Of a stretch of DNA of 5,869 nucleotides, positions 1-4,558 are shown piece after piece (the first letter of the stretch is position 1; the number at the start of each line of letters is the position of its first letter). Made by a program: the position numbers and the translations under genes. The notes beneath the pieces were generated by a model. That model ran no database searches. It was not told the DNA's origin and saw only the letters and a list, made by a program, of their open reading frames with translations. Source of the DNA: an archaeon (GTDB taxonomy: Archaea; EX4484-52; B79-G9); assembly GCA_030630425.1 (NCBI GenBank), contig DAOVNB010000046.1, forward strand, positions 1 through 5,869, in the 5' to 3' direction.

Positions 1-154
1 ATTCAGGCGGCTTTTTGCCCAAATCAATCTCTGAAAACATTTTCATAACTTCTTTTACCGCCTTTTCCTGTACTTGCGGGTCCGGAACAGACAGCTTTAG
101 AACCTTTATTGCCTGATTCAAAAAACAAGGCAAACATTCAATATATGTTTTCAT
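1..154 (-). CDS. DUF89 / ARMT1-like family protein, N-terminal part (cut by window edge)
   Basis: The reading frame runs from the ATG at 154 off the left edge, giving 51 residues. The translation starts MKTYIECLPCFLNQA and contains VPDPQ and DLGKKPPE further on. This matches the N-terminus of archaeal DUF89 proteins (PF01937; typically MKTY-x-x-C-x-P-C-F-x-x-QA, with a DPE/PPE segment around residue 50). Members are metal-dependent phosphatases proposed to remove damaged phosphometabolites; the metal site lies in the missing part, so activity cannot be judged here. The CxxC at residues 7-10 is visible. The start is supported by AGGTGG four bases before the ATG. The gene begins 12 bases after the stop of the upstream MinD-like gene, so it is probably the last visible gene of that operon. 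Family assignment rests on the N-terminal motif only. Confidence 0.8.
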   Translation of the reverse strand, partial: MKTYIECLPCFLNQAIKVLKLSVPDPQVQEKAVKEVMKMFSEIDLGKKPPE

Positions 155-166
155 TTTACCACCTAT

Positions 167-1057
167 CTAAATTATTCCATCACAAGAAAGCCGGGATACA
201 ATCCCATCAAACAGCGCCTCAAACTTGGGATTAAAGACAATCAAAGGCACAAGATTCACAAGCGCGTCTGTAAAGCTCTTGTCATATGGTATTTTTGCAA
301 GGACTTTTGCGCCCTTTTCTTTGGCAAATTCCTCAATCTTTTTTGAGTATTCTTCATTTATATCATATTTGTTGATTATTATCCCGTACGGAATATTAAA
401 ATGGCCCACAACCAAAAGCGCGCGTTTCAAATCCGCAAATCCGGAAGGCGTTGGTTCGCACACACCAATCACATAGTCGCTTCCTGTAATTGACGCGATT
501 ACAGGACACCCGATTCCTGCAGCAGAATCCACAAGCATAACATCTGAATCCCCGGCCTTTTTTTTGGCAAGTTCCTTTACAGCAGAAACAACCTTGCCTG
601 AGCCGGACTCACCCATTTCAAGCTGTCCTGAAACAACAGTAAAACCGTATTTTGTTTCTCCATAGCCAATTTTTGCATTCTTTACATCGTAAAGTTCAAT
701 GGCTTTATTCGGGCACACCAATTCGCATACACCGCACCCTTCACAGCCGAATTCCTTGAAAACCGGGATGTTTTTTTTGCTGTCCCAGTCTATTGCCTTA
801 AAATAGCATTCTTCAACACATTTTTTGCATGAGGTGCATTTGCTCAAGTCAACGCGGGCTTTCTTATTTGTTGTGATGCTTGCCCATTCCTCGTAATCCT
901 TCGGCTCAACCCCAAAAACAAGCGCAAGATTCGAGGCATCAACATCGCAGTCAGCGCATATGATTTTTTTGTGTTTAGAAAGCGCAATTGCAAGCGACGC
1001 TGTGATGCTGCTTTTGCCAACACCGCCTTTTCCTGAAAGTATTGTGATCTGTTTCAT
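167..1057 (-). CDS. MinD-superfamily ATPase with inserted 2x[4Fe-4S] ferredoxin domain (copy 1)
   Basis: A 296-residue P-loop ATPase of the type 'MinD superfamily P-loop ATPase containing an inserted ferredoxin domain' (COG1149). The deviant Walker A, SGKGGVGKSS, is at residues 8-17, with signature lysine K10 and P-loop K15. The switch region DCDVDASN is at 36-43 and Walker B MLVDSAAG at 174-181. The ferredoxin insert spans about 70-120 with two CxxCxxCxxxC motifs (C74/C77/C80/C84 and C105/C108/C111/C115), each predicted to bind one [4Fe-4S] cluster. No membrane segment or amphipathic MinD C-terminal helix is obvious, so it is probably cytosolic. Known homologues occur as pairs beside NifX-like proteins, and the Desulfovibrio pair belongs to the ORP complex. 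The start overlaps the previous stop as ATGA, with GAGGG seven bases upstream. Inferred role: ATP-driven electron or cluster transfer to the neighbouring NifX-like proteins. The substrate is unknown. Confidence 0.93.
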   Translation of the reverse strand: MKQITILSGKGGVGKSSITASLAIALSKHKKIICADCDVDASNLALVFGVEPKDYEEWASITTNKKARVDLSKCTSCKKCVEECYFKAIDWDSKKNIPVFKEFGCEGCGVCELVCPNKAIELYDVKNAKIGYGETKYGFTVVSGQLEMGESGSGKVVSAVKELAKKKAGDSDVMLVDSAAGIGCPVIASITGSDYVIGVCEPTPSGFADLKRALLVVGHFNIPYGIIINKYDINEEYSKKIEEFAKEKGAKVLAKIPYDKSFTDALVNLVPLIVFNPKFEALFDGIVSRLSCDGII

Positions 1058-1908
1058 GATAATCCCTCAATCCATCCGGCAATTTTCTCAATGCTTTTTT
1101 CCTTAATAGGAATTCCTTTTGAATACGCAATCATTATCTCTTTTTTGTAAGGCACTTTGGCAAAAACTGTTTTGTTGTATTTTGAAACAGTGTTGTTGAC
1201 CAGCTCATCCTGCTTCTCTTGATACATGTTAAGCACAATTTCAAAAGGCACACCCATTCGTGAAAGCAGTTTCATGATAAGCTCCAGATCATGCAGGCCA
1301 AGCGGTGTTGGCTCAGTTACGCCAATTGCAAAATCGCAAAGGCCAAGAGCAGAAATGACATCGCAGTGCGTGCCTGCGGCAGTATCCACAAGGATGTAGT
1401 CGTATTTTTCTTTTCTTTTCTTAACAAGCTCTCCTGCTTTTTCAACCACTATTTCAGAAACAGGCTCATTGATTTTTAGTTCCGAGGATATCAGGTCAAT
1501 ACCAAAGCCCGCCCCTTCGTATATTGTGCCGACTGCTTTTTTGTCCCAAAAAATAGCATCAACAGGGCATTTAATGGCGCACGCGCCGCAGCCATTGCAT
1601 TGCTGCGGCAAAAACATAGGATAATTCCCGCCAATGTGAACAATTGCATTTGTCTCGCAAACATCCGCGCAAGCCCCGCATTTAGTGCACTTGCTCAAAT
1701 CCCATTTCGGAATTCTCTGATACACCGTAACCGGATTCTTCCTTTCAATATTCAAAAGCAAATGGTCATTAGGACAGTCCGCATCCATATCAACAAGCAG
1801 CACTTTGCTTTTTTTGGCAAGCTCAACCGCAAGAGCAGTAGCTATTGTGGATTTTCCAGTACCGCCTTTCCCACCAGTAATCCCGATAATTTTAGTGCTA
1901 GTCTTCAT
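1054..1908 (-). CDS. MinD-superfamily ATPase with inserted 2x[4Fe-4S] ferredoxin domain (copy 2)
   Basis: A 284-residue paralogue of the following gene with the same architecture. Deviant Walker A TGGKGGTGKST is at residues 11-21 (K14, K19), the DMDADCPN switch at 40-47, and Walker B ILVDTAAG at 172-179. The ferredoxin insert at about 70-120 carries two complete CxxCxxCxxxC motifs (C74/C77/C80/C84 and C104/C107/C110/C114). Both copies keep every ATP-binding and cluster residue I can see. A heterodimer is therefore plausible, since MinD/NifH-type ATPases work as dimers around the nucleotide. The start lies inside the end of the upstream NifX-like gene (11-base overlap), which suggests translational coupling; an AAGGA lies upstream. 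The gene overlaps the next MinD-like gene by four bases (ATGA). Confidence 0.93.
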   Translation of the reverse strand: MKTSTKIIGITGGKGGTGKSTIATALAVELAKKSKVLLVDMDADCPNDHLLLNIERKNPVTVYQRIPKWDLSKCTKCGACADVCETNAIVHIGGNYPMFLPQQCNGCGACAIKCPVDAIFWDKKAVGTIYEGAGFGIDLISSELKINEPVSEIVVEKAGELVKKRKEKYDYILVDTAAGTHCDVISALGLCDFAIGVTEPTPLGLHDLELIMKLLSRMGVPFEIVLNMYQEKQDELVNNTVSKYNKTVFAKVPYKKEIMIAYSKGIPIKEKSIEKIAGWIEGLS

Positions 1909-2275
1909 GTCCGTCTTCCTTTTTTATACCATATCCTTTTCCTGCGCGCGGAACACATGTGCTTTCCCCAGTTTCGAGTTTGCCCGCAGCATATTTTTCT
2001 ATCACTTCATCTACACTGCCCGTGACTCCAAGAATCAGCTTTATTCCGAATTCACTGAAAAACTCCTGCGCCCTTCCTCCTGCGCCCCCGGCAATTACAA
2101 TGTCTGCCCCAATGTCATGAAAGAACTTTGGCAAAAATCCGGTTACATGCCCCGGATTTTCAATTGTCTCTTTTTTGGCCACTTTTCCATTTTCAATATC
2201 CACGATTGTGAACTGAGGGCATCTGCCGAAATGCTCTGATACCTGTCCGTTGTCTGTTGATATTGCTAGTTTCAT
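1898..2275 (-). CDS. NifX/NifB-like dinitrogenase Fe-Mo cofactor biosynthesis family protein (A)
   Basis: A 125-residue single-domain protein of the Nitro_FeMo-Co family (PF02579), with an RNase H-like fold that in known members binds metal-sulfur clusters. Visible hallmarks are SEHFGRCPQF near residues 13-22, the NPGH...GFLP segment near 40-49, IAGGAGGRAQ near 61-70, and a C-terminal GESTC. No nitrogenase genes are in the window, so a role in nitrogen fixation is not implied. The closest functional precedent is the Desulfovibrio orange protein group. The tail after GESTC (VPRAGKGYGIKKEDGHED) looks longer than usual and is charged. I chose the ATG at 2275 over the one at 2281 because AAGGAGG ends eight bases before the former but only two before the latter; the longer form would add two residues. 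The SD overlaps the stop of the preceding NifX-like gene. Confidence 0.9.
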   Translation of the reverse strand: MKLAISTDNGQVSEHFGRCPQFTIVDIENGKVAKKETIENPGHVTGFLPKFFHDIGADIVIAGGAGGRAQEFFSEFGIKLILGVTGSVDEVIEKYAAGKLETGESTCVPRAGKGYGIKKEDGHED

Positions 2276-2288
2276 GCGCATTGCCTCC

Positions 2289-2666
2289 TTATTCTATATT
2301 TCCTACGCCTGAATGCCCGGGCACAATATTTTCAAGTTTTGGCAGTTTTCCTTCCGCAAGCTGCATTACCGCATCTTTGATGTTTCCTGATGCCTGATAA
2401 GTCTCAATTCCAAGCTGGTTTATTATCCCTGATGCATTCGGCCCTAAGTTGCCTGTGATTAGCTTGTCCGGTTTCATGTTACCGACCTGCTGAGCAGCTA
2501 CAACACCAGCACCATGTGCCTGTGCCGCGCCTTCATTCTTTACAGCAGAAACACTCTTTATCTCATTATCTTCCACATCAACCAAAAGGAAATATGCGCA
2601 TCTTCCAAAGCGCATATCTATCTGACTGTCTATGCTGTCTCCTGTTGAACTGACTACGATTTTCAT
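2289..2666 (-). CDS. NifX/NifB-like dinitrogenase Fe-Mo cofactor biosynthesis family protein (B)
   Basis: A 125-residue second member of the Nitro_FeMo-Co family (PF02579), starting MKIVVSSTGDSIDSQIDMRF. Family hallmarks are DMRFGRCAYFLLVD near residues 17-30, the small-residue stretch AHGAGVVAAQQVG near 50-62, ITGNLGPNA near 70-78, and a C-terminal AEGKLPKLEN. It belongs to a different subtype from its neighbour: it has the D-x-RFGRC form and lacks NPGH. The gene pair therefore does not look like a simple recent duplication. It is the first gene of the operon, with AAAGGAGG nine bases before the ATG and a TATA-like element about 55 bases upstream. Predicted role: carrier or scaffold for a metal-sulfur cluster served by the downstream ferredoxin-MinD ATPases. 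The metal cannot be read from sequence. Confidence 0.9.
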   Translation of the reverse strand: MKIVVSSTGDSIDSQIDMRFGRCAYFLLVDVEDNEIKSVSAVKNEGAAQAHGAGVVAAQQVGNMKPDKLITGNLGPNASGIINQLGIETYQASGNIKDAVMQLAEGKLPKLENIVPGHSGVGNIE

Positions 2667-2675
2667 ATGTTTACG

Positions 2676-2683
2676 CCTCCTTT
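2676..2683 (-). promoter_or_regulatory. Strong ribosome binding site for the first NifX-like gene
   Basis: The minus strand reads AAAGGAGG followed by nine bases and then the ATG at 2666. This near-perfect Shine-Dalgarno site sets the local reference for spacing and helps decide the start of the next NifX-like gene (eight bases). Confidence 0.8.
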
Positions 2684-2704
2684 AGTATTTTAGTATGTTA
2701 GTAA
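2681..2704. repeat. Three tandem 8-base units in the leader of the NifX/MinD operon
   Basis: The plus strand reads TTTAGTAT, TTTAGTAT, GTTAGTAA with a perfect 8-base period. On the minus strand this is three ACTAA-containing units directly before the Shine-Dalgarno site. The units lie around the transcription start predicted from the TATA-like element, so they could be an operator array or a chance low-complexity leader. Confidence 0.6.
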
Positions 2705-2720
2705 TCCTTATGTATGCAAA

Positions 2721-2727
2721 ATTTAAA
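2721..2727 (-). promoter_or_regulatory. TATA-like element for the NifX/MinD/DUF89 operon
   Basis: The minus strand has TTTAAAT here. At the usual archaeal distance of about 26 bases, transcription would start near 2698, giving a leader of about 30 bases that contains the SD site. No clear purine-rich BRE precedes it; that position is occupied by one arm of a GC-rich inverted repeat. Confidence 0.5.
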
Positions 2728-2730
2728 CAA

Positions 2731-2762
2731 GGGCAGGGATGGTTTTTGCAAGTGCCCTGCCC
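2731..2762. repeat. GC-rich inverted repeat between DUF5320 gene and NifX operon
   Basis: GGGCAGGG at 2731-2738 and CCCTGCCC at 2755-2762 are perfect 8-base complementary arms separated by 16 bases. The arms stand out against AT-rich surroundings. Read on the minus strand, the structure lies 16 bases after the DUF5320 stop, and its distal arm abuts the TATA-like element of the next operon. It could be a terminator or attenuator for the upstream unit or a regulator-binding site for the downstream one. No clean T run follows it on the minus strand, only TTGTTTAAATTTT. Confidence 0.65.
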
Positions 2763-2777
2763 ATTTTTGATTTTATT

Positions 2778-3089
2778 TTATTTTTTTAGCTCACTTAGCT
2801 CTTTTTCTATTTGTTTCAGGCCCTCTTCAATTGCGGCTTTTTGCTGTTCCAGTGCTTGTATGCGTTCTTCCTTTGATGGCTGCTGCGGGACTGGTGCTGC
2901 AGCTACTTCTTGGGAAAAACCCGCTCCAAATCCTCTGCCTCTTGCAAAGAAGCGCCTGCCCATACCGAATGCGCCTCGCCCCGGTATTGCATTTGCGTAG
3001 CCTGGCATGTTGTATCCTGTGCAGTAGCCGGCTCGCCTTCCTGTCATCGGTCCCATTCCCCTCGGACCTGTTCCGTCTCCACCTGGCAT
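2778..3089 (-). CDS. DUF5320-like small Gly/Arg-rich protein with C-terminal coiled coil
   Basis: A 103-residue protein that starts MPGGDGTGPRGMGPMTGRRA, continues with GYCTGYNMPGY (21-31), then a Gly/Arg/Phe-rich stretch (38-58), an Ala/Pro/Gln linker and a charged helix at about 72-103 rich in E, K, Q and L that should form a coiled coil. The MPxGDGTGPxGxGPMTGRxxGYC start is typical of DUF5320 proteins, which have no known biochemical function and often lie beside NifX-like and ferredoxin-MinD genes. I chose the ATG at 3089. An in-frame GTG nine bases upstream is really part of the SD (GAGGTG, six bases before the ATG), and family members begin MPGGD or MPRGD. The gene follows the DUF134 gene by 29 bases, so the two are probably cotranscribed. 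One cysteine (C23) is present. Confidence 0.85.
   Translation of the reverse strand: MPGGDGTGPRGMGPMTGRRAGYCTGYNMPGYANAIPGRGAFGMGRRFFARGRGFGAGFSQEVAAAPVPQQPSKEERIQALEQQKAAIEEGLKQIEKELSELKK
3064..3089. repeat. Direct repeat, copy 1 (start of DUF5320 gene)
   Basis: These 26 bases match 3288-3313 at 24 positions; the mismatches are the third and eleventh bases of the plus-strand copy. They encode the start MPGGDGTGP. Confidence 0.85.
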
Positions 3090-3118
3090 TTTCTTCACCT
3101 CTTTTATCTGTTTTTGCT

Positions 3119-3313
3119 TTAACCCCTAATCATTGTTGCTCCGCATTTCGGGCATTTTAGCTCAATGCATGGCTGTCCTCTTGTATGCGGCTGTTCGTGT
3201 CCGCATGCAGGGCATTTGCATGTTGCGGGCGCACCGCCAAATCCAGCTCCGCGGCCGCGGCCCTGCCCTCTTCCTCCTGCTCCTGCAGGTCCTGTTCTGT
3301 CTCCACCTGGCAT
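3119..3313 (-). other. Candidate internally initiated 64-residue MPGGD/zinc-ribbon protein
   Basis: Within the DUF134 frame the codon for Met96 is an ATG preceded by a perfect AAGGAGGT. Initiation there would yield a 64-residue protein beginning MPGGDRTGPAGAGG and ending in the CxxC...CxxC zinc-ribbon motif. Its start resembles the separate DUF5320 protein encoded just downstream, and the DUF134 domain has ended by this point. Whether the site is used, or is only a relic of a gene fusion, cannot be told from sequence. Confidence 0.5.
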
Positions 3314-3598
3314 AATATACGCACCTCCTTGTATTTTTATTGCTTTTCCGTTGACTATGGCATCTGATATTTTCTGTCTTGCGCTTGCAAGAGTCCTTTG
3401 GAATGTTGACTGGTGAAAGCCCATCCTGTGCGCCGCATGCGTCTGGTTCATGCCTGTAAAGTCACTTAACCGGACAGCTTCAATTTCATCAACTGTTAAT
3501 ATGACTTCCTGAAGCTGTGACAAAGGGACTGCCTGCGGCTTGAAATAAGTTATTCTTGGCTCATATTCAACAATCCTGCATTTTCTTGGCCTTACCAT
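3119..3598 (-). CDS. DUF134 (UPF0251) helix-turn-helix regulator with DUF5320-like linker and zinc-ribbon tail
   Basis: A 159-residue protein in three parts. Residues 1-92 are a DUF134 domain: MVRPRKCR start, TYFKP, LTVDEIEAVRLSDF, then a helix-turn-helix at about 47-78 (GMNQTHAAHRMGFHQSTFQRTLASARQKI) and the usual ending GKAIKIQGG. Residues 96-124 are Gly/Arg-rich and open with MPGGDRTGP, the signature of the neighbouring DUF5320 protein. Residues 127-158 are a zinc-ribbon-like segment with C129xxC132, PH at 137-138, C144 and C149xxC152. DUF134 proteins are presumed DNA-binding regulators. The position, first in its unit and upstream of the NifX/MinD genes, suggests it controls both units. 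The start at 3598 fits a leaderless transcript: no SD is present and a TATA element is centred about 26 bases upstream. The tail may also be translated separately (see 3119-3313). Confidence 0.92.
   Translation of the reverse strand: MVRPRKCRIVEYEPRITYFKPQAVPLSQLQEVILTVDEIEAVRLSDFTGMNQTHAAHRMGFHQSTFQRTLASARQKISDAIVNGKAIKIQGGAYIMPGGDRTGPAGAGGRGQGRGRGAGFGGAPATCKCPACGHEQPHTRGQPCIELKCPKCGATMIRG
3288..3313. repeat. Direct repeat, copy 2 (internal MPGGD segment of DUF134 gene)
   Basis: These 26 bases match 3064-3089 at 24 positions and begin with the internal ATG on the minus strand. The similarity stops at the ATG and does not extend into the upstream SD region, apart from the SD itself. Confidence 0.85.
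3311..3330 (-). promoter_or_regulatory. Internal Shine-Dalgarno plus ATG inside the DUF134 gene
   Basis: The minus strand reads AAGGAGGT (3330-3323), nine bases, then ATG (3313-3311). Strength and spacing equal the sites of the two NifX-like genes (nine and eight bases), whereas the annotated DUF134 start itself has no SD. The SD is encoded by the codons for Gln-Gly-Gly, which are common at the end of DUF134 domains, so the match could be partly coincidental. Confidence 0.6.
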
Positions 3599-3617
3599 TA
3601 TGCATTATTATGCATAA
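3598..3617. promoter_or_regulatory. 20-base inverted repeat over the DUF134 start: candidate operator
   Basis: TTATGCAT-N4-ATGCATAA has perfect 8-base arms. It begins on the first base of the DUF134 start codon and ends just short of the TATA element, so it covers the predicted transcription start. A protein bound here would block initiation. The obvious candidate is the DUF134 protein itself, as autorepressor. Confidence 0.6.
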
Positions 3618-3620
3618 CAT

Positions 3621-3635
3621 TATTTAAACCTTTCG
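3621..3635 (-). promoter_or_regulatory. TATA box with BRE-like stretch for the DUF134 gene
   Basis: The minus strand reads CGAAAGG followed by TTTAAATA (3628-3621). This fits an archaeal BRE plus TATA box. The TATA centre lies about 26 bases before the ATG at 3598, which predicts a leaderless mRNA, consistent with the lack of an SD. Confidence 0.7.
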
Positions 3636-3643
3636 GTTCGAAA
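3631..3643. repeat. Short inverted repeat over the BRE of the DUF134 promoter
   Basis: TTTCG-N3-CGAAA, perfect 5-base arms, lies immediately upstream of the TATA element. It is short and could be chance, but with the 3598-3617 repeat it brackets the core promoter. Confidence 0.4.
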
Positions 3644-3668
3644 TAGAGCACCGCAGTAATTCAAGAAC

Positions 3669-3674
3669 AAAAAA
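3669..3674 (-). terminator. Possible oligo-T terminator after the CcdA-like gene
   Basis: The minus strand reads GTTTTTTGTTCTTG about 45 bases after the CcdA-like stop. Archaeal transcription commonly ends in such T-rich stretches. A weak long-range inverted repeat (AGAGCA at 3645-3650, TGCTCT at 3697-3702) surrounds it. The stretch from 3599 to 3718 holds no gene. Confidence 0.35.
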
Positions 3675-3718
3675 CTTCGCAGGCACATTGCTTGATTGCT
3701 CTAAGAAACCATTATACA

Positions 3719-4549
3719 TCAAAGCCCTATCAAAGCGGGATTTACAAGCAAAAGAATGCCGAGCAAAAGCATAATGCTTCCGCCAACAAATTTTATCAGC
3801 GCCATTGTGTTTTTATCCATGGGTTTTCCATTGAATGTATAACCCAATACAAATATTACAACCGTCAATGGCAGCACATAAAATGCATTATAAAGTGCAA
3901 TATACGCATAATACATCAGGCTGTTCTCAAGATATATGCCTGACAAAAGGCTTGTATATATTATAGGAAATCCTGCAGTGCAGGGCAATTCAACAAGCGA
4001 TGCAAATATTGCAAGCATTATCGCAGAACCCATCAACGACTTCATAGGCGCATCTTTAATCATTTTTGAAACATCATCAATCTTTTTTTTGAGCGGCCCT
4101 ACATGCCTGTCTTGTATCATAAGAGTTATGCCTTTTCTATAGAAGAAATATTCTTTACAGTTTATAGCTCCTGCCACAACGGCAAGAATCCCAATTGCAA
4201 TCCTCAAGCCATCTACAAAACCAATGTACTTAAAAATGTTCAGCCAGGCCACCATAAAAAAATAATAAAACAAATAAACAACCACCACAAAACTAAAGCC
4301 AACAACATATATCCGTTTTCTGGAATGCGACTCTGAAAGCATAAGGCTCATCAAAAGAGTCAACACAAAAAGATTGCATGGATTAAAGCCATCAACAATA
4401 GAAATCAGGAATGTAAAAACAGGCAATGGGAGCGAAAGCCCCATGTCTTTTAAATATGTAGGAGATACTGTTTTTGCAGCAAAATAAACAAAAACAAGTA
4501 TCAAAGCGGTCAGAGATGCTAGTATTATTTTTTTTATTTTCTCTTTCAT
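3719..4549 (-). CDS. CcdA/DsbD-like membrane thiol-disulfide transporter
   Basis: A 276-residue integral membrane protein with about seven hydrophobic segments (roughly 9-28, 42-70, 79-105, 113-130, 171-200, 211-236, 248-272) and a charged loop at 133-170. The key motifs are DGFNPC (53-58) and VELPC (186-190). The paired Pro-Cys motifs in two membrane segments are the hallmark of CcdA/DsbD-type electron transporters, which pass reducing equivalents from cytosolic thioredoxin across the membrane. C58 and C190 are the predicted redox pair. DGFNPC is the form seen in archaeal and some bacterial relatives. The gene starts nine bases after the stop of the thioredoxin-like lipoprotein gene; a modest SD (AGGCG) overlaps that stop. 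The arrangement predicts that the lipoprotein is its extracytoplasmic partner. Substrates further down the chain are unknown. Confidence 0.85.
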   Translation of the reverse strand: MKEKIKKIILASLTALILVFVYFAAKTVSPTYLKDMGLSLPLPVFTFLISIVDGFNPCNLFVLTLLMSLMLSESHSRKRIYVVGFSFVVVVYLFYYFFMVAWLNIFKYIGFVDGLRIAIGILAVVAGAINCKEYFFYRKGITLMIQDRHVGPLKKKIDDVSKMIKDAPMKSLMGSAIMLAIFASLVELPCTAGFPIIYTSLLSGIYLENSLMYYAYIALYNAFYVLPLTVVIFVLGYTFNGKPMDKNTMALIKFVGGSIMLLLGILLLVNPALIGL

Positions 4550-4558
4550 AAAACGCGC

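Noticed and set aside
1600..2239. Plus-strand open frames of 141 and 144 codons
   Set aside because: They run antisense across the MinD-like and NifX-like genes, whose motifs are intact; the frames show no family features and no SD.
1898..2666. Nitrogen fixation locus
   Set aside because: NifX-like domains occur in many non-diazotrophs, and no nitrogenase structural gene or nifB radical SAM gene is in the window.
2681..2704. CRISPR array
   Set aside because: The repeats are only 8 bases, directly abutting, with no spacers and no cas genes.
3630..3712. Possible tRNA, prompted by GGTTCGAAA resembling a T-loop
   Set aside because: The flanking bases do not pair into a T-stem and no acceptor stem or anticodon arm can be drawn; the motif fits better as part of a promoter-proximal inverted repeat.
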